Assembly (NCBI RefSeq): GCF_001571085.1
Contig: NZ_BCTC01000021.1
Location: forward strand, 1-64,000
Length of the DNA stretch: 64,000 bases
Direction of reading: 5' to 3'
Source: Azohydromonas lata NBRC 102462
Lineage (GTDB): Bacteria > Pseudomonadota > Gammaproteobacteria > Burkholderiales > Burkholderiaceae_C
The position numbers were made by a program, and so were the translations under genes. Under the pieces are notes generated by a model that saw only the letters and a program-made list of their open reading frames with translations, was not told where the DNA came from and did no database searches. Below, piece after piece: positions 56,003 to 64,000 of this stretch (its first letter is position 1; every line of letters starts with the position of its first letter).

Positions 56003-58405
<2,403 letters not shown>

Positions 58406-58459
58406 GAGAGGCCGGGATTGTGGCCCCAGCCCCTTCGCCGGTCGGCCGGCGGGCCCACT

Positions 58460-59491
58460 TCAGCGCGCGGTGCGCACCTTCTCGATCTCGGCATGGAAGG
58501 AGGCCACCAGCTCCTCGCCGATCTCCTTGACGTACTTGTCGGTCACGGGCTTGACCTTGTCGCGCATGCGCGCGCGCTCCGCGGGCGTCACCTCCGTCAC
58601 CACCACGCCCTTCTTCTTCACCTCGGCCAGCGCGGTGGCCTCCATCTCGCGCGAGACGCGGCGCTGGTCCACGCGCGCCTCGGCCGCGGCGTCGGCCAGC
58701 ACCTTCTTCTCGTCGGCCGAGAGGCTGTCCCAGGCCTTGCGGCTGGCCATCACGATCAGCGGGTTGTAGACGTGGCGCGTGGTGGAGAGGTGCTTTTGCA
58801 CCTCGTCGAAGCGGTTGGTCGCGAAGGCGACGATGGGGTTGTCCTGCCCGTCCACGGCGCGGCTCTCCAGCGCGGCATAAAGCTCGGTGAAGGCCATGGG
58901 CACGGCGTTGGCGCCCAGCGCCTTGAAGGTGTCCAGCATCAGCGGCGCCTGCAGGGCGCGCAGCTTCAGGCCGCTGAAATCCTCCGCCTTGGCGATGGGG
59001 TGGCGGTTGTTGGAGACGTTGCGAAAGCCATGGTCCCAGTACGCCAGGCCCACCAGGCCGTTGGGCAACTGCTCCATGAAGCGCTTGCCCACGGGGCCGT
59101 CCAGCACCGCATCGGCCTCGGCGAAGTCGTTGAAGAGGAAGGGCAGGTCGAAGGCGCCGAACTCCTTCTTCAACCCGACCAGCAGGCCCGGCGGCAGGGT
59201 GGTCAGGTCTATGGTGCCGCCCTGCAGCGCCGAGACGGTCTGCAAGTCGCCCCCCAGGGTGCCGTTGGGAAACAGCTTGACCTGCATCTTGTTGCCGGAC
59301 TTCTGGGCCACCAGCTCGGCGAACTTCTGGGCGCCGTAGCCCATGTGGCTTTCCTTGGGCTGGACGAAGGAGAAGCGCAGCGTGCGCTCCTTGATGTCCG
59401 CGGCCTGGGCCGGCAGGGCGGCCCACAGCAGCGCGGGCGCGGCGATCAGGCCGCACAGCAGCCGGCGGCGGCAGGTGAGGGGGGTGGTCAT
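58460..59491 (-). CDS. TRAP-transporter solute receptor (DctP family)
   Basis: 343 residues with signal peptide (MTTPLTCRRRLLCGLIAAPA, cleavage after AQA) and the DctP core including GLKLRALQAPLMLDTFKALG (ligand arginine) and FTELYAALESRAVDGQDNP. It binds an organic acid in the periplasm for a DctQM permease, whose genes are not in the window. It follows the class II aldolase gene by 68 bp, so the ligand may be the substrate or product of that enzyme. Confidence 0.88.
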   Translation of the reverse strand: MTTPLTCRRRLLCGLIAAPALLWAALPAQAADIKERTLRFSFVQPKESHMGYGAQKFAELVAQKSGNKMQVKLFPNGTLGGDLQTVSALQGGTIDLTTLPPGLLVGLKKEFGAFDLPFLFNDFAEADAVLDGPVGKRFMEQLPNGLVGLAYWDHGFRNVSNNRHPIAKAEDFSGLKLRALQAPLMLDTFKALGANAVPMAFTELYAALESRAVDGQDNPIVAFATNRFDEVQKHLSTTRHVYNPLIVMASRKAWDSLSADEKKVLADAAAEARVDQRRVSREMEATALAEVKKKGVVVTEVTPAERARMRDKVKPVTDKYVKEIGEELVASFHAEIEKVRTAR

Positions 59492-59559
59492 GGCTTGTCT
59501 CCGTCTGTCTTATGGGTGTGGAGCTGGTGTGAGCCGGCCGTTGGGCCGGGCTTGCCGGC

Positions 59560-60411
59560 TCAATCGAACATGTCGGGCTGGGTGCGGACGAGCTGGTCCC
59601 AGATCGTCTGGAAGTGCAGCCAGCCGATGTAGTCGCTGCCCACGTTGTCGCGGCTGAAGCGCGACTTATCGGGCGGCACCAGCACCGGCTTGTGGCCGGT
59701 GGCCTCCACCAGCAACTGCTGCTGGCAGCAGCGCTCCAGCGCGATGAACCAGAAGGCGGCGGACTCGATGCTGTGCCCGCTGCAGGTGAACAGGCCGTGG
59801 TTCTGGTGGATGGCGGCCTTCACGCCCTTGAACCAGTCGGCCACGGTGAAGCCCGCGCGCTCCTCCACGGCCACCTGGCCGGCTTCGCTCTTGATGACGA
59901 CGTGGTCCTCGTAGAAGGCCGCCGCGTCCTGCGTGATGGGCTCCAGCGGCCGGCCCAGCGCGGCGAAGGCCGTGCCGTAGACGGTGTGGGCGTGGCACAT
60001 GGCCAGGATCTCGGGGTGCTTCTCGTGCACGGCGGCGTGCAGCACGAAGCCGGCGCGGTTGACGGCATAGGCGCCCTCCACGACCTTGCCGGCGTGGTCC
60101 ACCAGGATGAGGTTGCTCACGCGCACGTTGGAGAAGTGCACGCACATGGGGTTGGTCCAGTACAGCTGCGGGAACTCCGGGTCGCGCACCGTGAGGTGGC
60201 CGGCAAAGCCGTAATCGAAGCCCTGCAGCGCGAAGGCGCGGCAGGCGGCCACCAGCCGCTCCTTGCGGTGCTGGCGCTCCTGGGCATGGGTGGCGAAGCT
60301 GGGGATCTCGGGAAAGCTCAGCCCGGGCTGCGTGGGCTGGTAGACCGAGATGCGCTTGCGCTCGGCGGCGCCTTGCTGCGAGGCGGCGGGCCGCTCCATG
60401 GTGTCCTGCAT
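59560..60411 (-). CDS. Class II aldolase/adducin-family protein
   Basis: 283 residues. Zinc-site histidines in MCHAHTVYG (His140, His142) and HQNHGLF (His205). The N-terminus (PSFATHAQERQHRKERLVAA) is like the decarboxylase/aldolase group often found with TRAP or Bug receptors. It cleaves or decarboxylates a hydroxy-oxo acid; the substrate is unknown. A GGAGCACC site precedes the ATG. First gene of a unit with dctP. Confidence 0.85.
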   Translation of the reverse strand: MQDTMERPAASQQGAAERKRISVYQPTQPGLSFPEIPSFATHAQERQHRKERLVAACRAFALQGFDYGFAGHLTVRDPEFPQLYWTNPMCVHFSNVRVSNLILVDHAGKVVEGAYAVNRAGFVLHAAVHEKHPEILAMCHAHTVYGTAFAALGRPLEPITQDAAAFYEDHVVIKSEAGQVAVEERAGFTVADWFKGVKAAIHQNHGLFTCSGHSIESAAFWFIALERCCQQQLLVEATGHKPVLVPPDKSRFSRDNVGSDYIGWLHFQTIWDQLVRTQPDMFD

Positions 60412-60560
60412 GTCTGGTGCTCCTTGGGCTGGGCTTGCCGTGAAGGTGCAAGCCGATGGGGCGAAATTTAAGGAGCGCCTTGACATGCATCAATGCGGTG
60501 GGCGCGATAAGACCTATTGCGCTCCGCAATAGATCAGCAGCCGCCGGACGGTGCCGCCCT

Positions 60561-61466
60561 CTAGGCAGCCCAGGGGGGTGTGGCGAACGCGCTGGTGAAG
60601 TGGTCGACGAAGGCGCGTATGCGCGGCACCAGGCGCCGCTCGGCCAGGAACACGGCGTGTATGGCCGTGTCGTCGGCCGCCTGGTAGTCGGCCAGCAGGG
60701 GCTGCAGTTGGCCGCCGCGCAGGGCGGGCACGGCCAGGTGCTCGGCCAGGCGCATCACGCCCATGCCGGCCACGCACATCTGGAAGAGGGCCGTGCCGTC
60801 GCTGCTGCGAAAGCTGCCCTTGACGGCCAGCTCCTGGCGCTGGCCCTGGATCATGAAAGGCCAGCGGTTGAGGTGCTCGGCCGGGGGCAGCCACATCAGG
60901 CAGTTGTGGCGCTCCAGGCCCTGCGGCGTGACGGGCGGGCCGTGGCGCGCCACGTAGGCGGGCGAGGCCACGACGATGCGCTGCAGGGCGCACAGCCGCC
61001 GGCTCATGAGGGAGGAGTCCTGCAGCCGCCCCATGCGTATGGCGACGTCGAAGTTCTCCTCCAGCAGGTTCGTCACCGTGTCCGACAGTTGCAGCTGCAC
61101 CGAGATGGCCGGATACGCGGCCATGAAGCCGGGCAGGCGCGGGACGATCTGGTCGCTGCCGAAGGCCCGCGGCACCGTCACGCGCAGCTCGCCCGCGGGC
61201 TCCGGCGACGCCACGGTGGACTCGGCCAGGTCGATCTCCTCCATCACGCGGCGGCAGGCGGCCAGGTAGGCCTCGCCCTCGGCCGTGAGGCGCTGCGTGC
61301 GCGTGGAGCGGTGCAGCAGTTGCACCCCCAGGCGGCGCTCCAGGGCATTGAGCGTCTGGCTCACGAAGGGCTGGCTCACACCCAGCGTCAGCGCCGCGGC
61401 CGTGAAGCCACCGGCCTCGGCAACGGCCCGGAACACCCGCATCTCCAGCAGCCTGTTGTCTTTCAT
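60561..61466 (-). CDS. LysR-family regulator
   Basis: 301 residues starting MKDNRLLEMRVFRAVAEAGG. Winged helix (FTAAALTLGVSQPFVSQTLNAL) and a typical effector domain of the CrgA-like group. It is encoded upstream of the aldolase-dctP unit on the same strand, 149 bp from it, and probably controls it. The longer open frame upstream (to 61556) lacks family similarity. Confidence 0.87.
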   Translation of the reverse strand: MKDNRLLEMRVFRAVAEAGGFTAAALTLGVSQPFVSQTLNALERRLGVQLLHRSTRTQRLTAEGEAYLAACRRVMEEIDLAESTVASPEPAGELRVTVPRAFGSDQIVPRLPGFMAAYPAISVQLQLSDTVTNLLEENFDVAIRMGRLQDSSLMSRRLCALQRIVVASPAYVARHGPPVTPQGLERHNCLMWLPPAEHLNRWPFMIQGQRQELAVKGSFRSSDGTALFQMCVAGMGVMRLAEHLAVPALRGGQLQPLLADYQAADDTAIHAVFLAERRLVPRIRAFVDHFTSAFATPPWAA

Positions 61467-61727
61467 GGGCGGGATTGTCGGCCGCCGGGCGCGGCGCCGA
61501 GGATTTGAAGCGGCCCAAGGCAACGCTGAAGCCGCTGGACACGCGGATGCCGGCACGGCGCCGGCTTGCGATATATCAAGATGGCCGAGCGCGTCACATT
61601 CTCGTGAAGATTTCGTTGTCAGGCTGGAAAAAAATAAATAACATCATTCTCTCCTGCCGAAATTGGATAAGCAGTTGGCTGTTTTCATGGGAATGAATTT
61701 GCAAAATCCTGAATTGGTGAGGAAAAA

Positions 61728-62015
61728 ATGGAAATTCAATTCGCATTATTGGTTTCCTGGGTGGTTTGCGCTTTATTGATGGCGCTGCTGGCAAAGCACC
61801 GCGGGCGAAGCGCCGTCGGCTGGACTTTTGCCTCCCTGGCTTTGTCGCCGCTGGCCGCCCTGCCTTTGTTGTTGATGATGAAAAACATGAACAGCGAGGA
61901 AAATATTCCGGCCAACCTCATGCGGTGCCCGCACTGCTCCGAATTGATTTCCAGGGATGCGCCCAAATGCAAGTTTTGCGGCGCCCTGGCTGCTAACCAG
62001 GCGGTAGAGTTTTAA
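61728..62015 (+). CDS. Small membrane protein with C-terminal zinc ribbon
   Basis: 95 residues. Two hydrophobic helices (about 5-20 and 30-50) are followed by a zinc ribbon MRCPHCSELI...CKFCG (two CxxC pairs). TGAGGAAAAA precedes the ATG. The family is unknown; such proteins are often called zinc-ribbon domain proteins. The 261-bp AT-rich stretch upstream (61467-61727) holds its promoter region but no other gene. Confidence 0.75.
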   Translation: MEIQFALLVSWVVCALLMALLAKHRGRSAVGWTFASLALSPLAALPLLLMMKNMNSEENIPANLMRCPHCSELISRDAPKCKFCGALAANQAVEF

Positions 62016-62115
62016 GCTTGGTTTGTGCGTTATCGGCGCTGTCGGCGCAAGCGGTTCGCTAGTATATTGCGGGTTTGATTTGTTTTGTTTTTTGAAAATC
62101 CTTTCCGCTTGACCG

Positions 62116-62679
62116 ATGAGCAAGGCCTTTGTCGATGCCAACTACCGCTTCATTGCCGCCAACCAGGAGGTCAATGCCCGCATCACGCAGCGCCAGCAGG
62201 CGCTGGCTTTGTATGTGAGCCTGGTGGTCAGCCTGCTGGCGGTGCTGGTGGCATTGCGGCCCACGCCCGGCAGCCGTGAGCCGCCGGTGGAGTGGCTGAT
62301 CTTCGGATTTCCCGTCGCCTCGCTGTGCCTGGCGTTCCTGAATTACATGGCCGAGCGCGCCATTTCCAACCTGCGCAGTTTTCTCTCCGTGCTGGAACAG
62401 TTGGAAGACGCGCACCGCCAATTGCCCAGCTACAACACCGACCCGCGCTGGTCGCGCGGCGCCAACCAGGCGCGGCGCTTCCGGGACATCGCCACGGCCA
62501 TATTGGTGCTGGGCGGCAACGCGGCGGGCCTGGGGGCGGCGCTGGCGATGTATCCGCAGCGCTTTGGCGCGGCGCCCGGATTCTTGTACCTGGCCTGCGC
62601 CTTGGTCGTGGCGTCGGTGTTGGGGGTGCTGGTGACGCCGAAGTGGAGTTATGCGCCGCCAGGCGCCGGCACCGCCTGA
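62116..62679 (+). CDS. Membrane protein of unknown function
   Basis: 187 residues with four hydrophobic helices in two pairs (about 30-50, 58-78, 125-145, 150-172) separated by a soluble helical hairpin (ISNLRSFLSVLEQLEDAHRQ). The paired-helix layout is reminiscent of SLATT-type proteins, but the similarity is not firm. It lies 100 bp after the zinc-ribbon gene. Confidence 0.65.
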   Translation: MSKAFVDANYRFIAANQEVNARITQRQQALALYVSLVVSLLAVLVALRPTPGSREPPVEWLIFGFPVASLCLAFLNYMAERAISNLRSFLSVLEQLEDAHRQLPSYNTDPRWSRGANQARRFRDIATAILVLGGNAAGLGAALAMYPQRFGAAPGFLYLACALVVASVLGVLVTPKWSYAPPGAGTA

Positions 62680-62767
62680 ATCGCCAAAGCGGGCGCTGCA
62701 GGCGGCTTGACAGGTTCCGAGGCCCCGGGATGGCTACGATGGCTTCCCGCCTCGCAGGAGGTCCGCG

Positions 62768-63580
62768 ATGGACGCATCCGCCACCGACCGGCTGTTCGCC
62801 GGCGCCATTCCCCAGGTCTACGACCGCTGCCTCGTGCCGCTGATTTTCGAAAGCTGCGCGCAAGACCTGGCGCGCCGCGTGGCCGCCCTGCAGCCCGCAA
62901 GGGTGCTGGAGACCGCGGCCGGCACGGGCGTCCTCACCCGGGCCATGGCGCAGGCGCTGCCCGGAGCGGCGCTGGTCGCCACGGACCTGAACCAACCCAT
63001 GCTGGACGCGGCCCGCGCCGTCCCCATGGCGGTGCCCGTGCAGTGGCGCCAGGCCGACGCCCAAAGCCTGCCGTTCGACGACGGCAGCTTCGACGTGGTC
63101 GCCTGCCAGTTCGGCGCGATGTTCTTTCCGGACAAGGTGGGCGCCTATGCCGAAGCCCGCCGCGTGCTACGGCCCGGTGGCTCATTCATCTTCAGCGTCT
63201 GGGACCGGCTGGAGGACAACGAGTTCGCATGCGTGGTCATGGACGCGCTGGCCACCGTCTTCCCCGAGGACCCGCCGCAGTTCCTGCGGCGGCTGCCGCA
63301 CGGCTGCTTCGACGTCGCGGTGATCGAGCGCGACCTGCGCGACGCGGGTTTCGCGGCGCCACGGGTGCAAACCGTCACGCAGCGCAGCCGTGCCGGGTCG
63401 GCCTGGGAGGCGGCCTTCGCGTATTGCCAAGGCACGCCGCTGCGCGCCGAGATCGAGGCCCGCGTTGGCGCGCCCCTGGCTGCCGCCACGGCACGTTGCG
63501 CCCAAGCCCTGGCGCGGCAATTCGGCGACGGGCCGGTGGACGGCAAGATCCAGGCGCACGTCATTTGCGCGCAGCGCTGA
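62768..63580 (+). CDS. SAM-dependent methyltransferase (class I)
   Basis: 270 residues. SAM motif I VLETAAGTGVLT, acidic loop ATDLNQPM, motif post-I QSLPFDDGSFDVVACQF, as in the UbiE/COQ5-like group. The acceptor is unknown. AGGAGG sits seven bases before the ATG. It stands alone. Confidence 0.88.
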   Translation: MDASATDRLFAGAIPQVYDRCLVPLIFESCAQDLARRVAALQPARVLETAAGTGVLTRAMAQALPGAALVATDLNQPMLDAARAVPMAVPVQWRQADAQSLPFDDGSFDVVACQFGAMFFPDKVGAYAEARRVLRPGGSFIFSVWDRLEDNEFACVVMDALATVFPEDPPQFLRRLPHGCFDVAVIERDLRDAGFAAPRVQTVTQRSRAGSAWEAAFAYCQGTPLRAEIEARVGAPLAAATARCAQALARQFGDGPVDGKIQAHVICAQR

Positions 63581-63634
63581 CGCCGCGGGCAAGGCCAGAC
63601 TGCCATCCCCGGGCCGGCCGCCATGGCGGCCGGA

Positions 63635-63859
63635 TCACTGCAGCGCGTCGGCCCGCCGGCGCACGGCCAGCGCCACCAGCGGGTGCAGGTCGTCGGCATC
63701 CCCCTGCGCCACGTGCTTTTGAAGCAGCCGGCGCATGCGGGGCTCCCAGAACTTGTCCAGGTGTTGAGCGACGCCTTCGACGGCCTCGTCCCGGTCGGCC
63801 ATGGCCTCGAAGAAGTCGCCAATGCGGTTGGCCATGCGCACGAGGTTCGTGATGTCCAT
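63635..63859 (-). CDS. fdsD: Formate dehydrogenase delta subunit (FdsD)
   Basis: 74 residues, start MDITNLVRMANRIGDFFEAM, with the conserved HLDKFWEPRMRRLL and HPLVALAVRR segments of FdsD/FdhD-delta proteins. In NAD-linked molybdenum formate dehydrogenases this small subunit is needed for activity. AGGAAGACAC precedes the ATG. It lies 18 bp after the fdhD fragment, in line with an fdsGBA-fdhD-fdsD operon beyond the window. Confidence 0.88.
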   Translation of the reverse strand: MDITNLVRMANRIGDFFEAMADRDEAVEGVAQHLDKFWEPRMRRLLQKHVAQGDADDLHPLVALAVRRRADALQ

Positions 63860-63877
63860 GTGTCTTCCTGTCCGCGC

Positions 63878-64000
63878 TCAGGCGGCGGGTGCGCGGCCGG
63901 GCAGTGCCAGCCGCTCGTCAAAGGTGTAGGCCACGAGGTCGTCGCCGCGCACGAAGCCCATGAGCAGCAGCCCGCAGCCCCGGGCCGTCTCCACGGCCAG
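63878..64000 (-). CDS. fdhD: FdhD sulfurtransferase, C-terminal fragment
   Basis: The last 40 codons of a gene that continues past the right edge. The end LAVETARGCGLLLMGFVRGD followed by an ERLALP tail matches FdhD, which sulfurates the molybdenum cofactor of formate dehydrogenase. The adjacent fdsD supports the call. Confidence 0.8.
   Translation of the reverse strand: MAVETARGCGLLLMGFVRGDDLVAYTFDERLALPGRAPAA

Overview
The window is GC-rich and dense with catabolic genes. Gene content suggests a betaproteobacterium of the Burkholderiales, most likely Comamonadaceae. Pointers are Bug-type tricarboxylate-receptor genes, a complete mhp operon, FdsD/FdhD genes of an NAD-linked formate dehydrogenase, and a REP-like palindromic element of a kind common in that group. 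This placement is inference; no rRNA or tRNA gene is present. No CRISPR array, transposase or prophage was recognised.

Layout. 1-1456: end of a secreted FG-GAP repeat protein. 1.7-10.5 kb: a minus-strand 3-(3-hydroxyphenyl)propionate meta-cleavage operon (mhpA-B-D, a Bug receptor, mhpF-E-C, then a gutted second Bug gene), with the IclR activator mhpR divergent. 10.6-15.9 kb: two divergent orphan hybrid histidine kinases. 16.1-36.1 kb: the centre of interest, a sigma54-controlled alkane/ketone oxidation region. 36.4-46.4 kb: exported proteins, a TsdA-like dihaem cytochrome, a periplasmic disulfide-exchange operon and a two-component system. 46.7-50.6 kb: a complete class I P450 system with an AraC regulator. 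50.6-64 kb: MFS exporter with LysR regulator, a TIR-membrane fusion, a small ferredoxin, an ODP-like MBL protein, a sigma-factor pseudogene, topoisomerase III, a TRAP receptor with a class II aldolase, small membrane proteins, a methyltransferase, and fdsD/fdhD.

The 16-36 kb region reads as one physiological module. A soluble diiron monooxygenase of the propane/MimABCD type (large subunit, reductase, small subunit, coupling protein) is followed by a dedicated GroEL-like chaperonin, a possible 35-residue membrane peptide, an Nramp metal transporter, an outer-membrane channel-like protein, a CobW-type GTPase, a beta-propeller protein, a 78-residue protein and a divergent FtsH-like protease. An AcoR-type sigma54 activator sits upstream. 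Good -24/-12 elements lie before the monooxygenase, before a GMC-type alcohol dehydrogenase operon on the other side of the activator, and before the cobW unit; a weaker one lies before the FtsH-like gene. The dehydrogenase operon is followed by glyoxalase II. Together this suggests oxidation of a short alkane or ketone by way of a secondary alcohol, acetone, acetol and methylglyoxal, with built-in metal supply and folding or turnover of the diiron enzyme. The substrate is not fixed by sequence.
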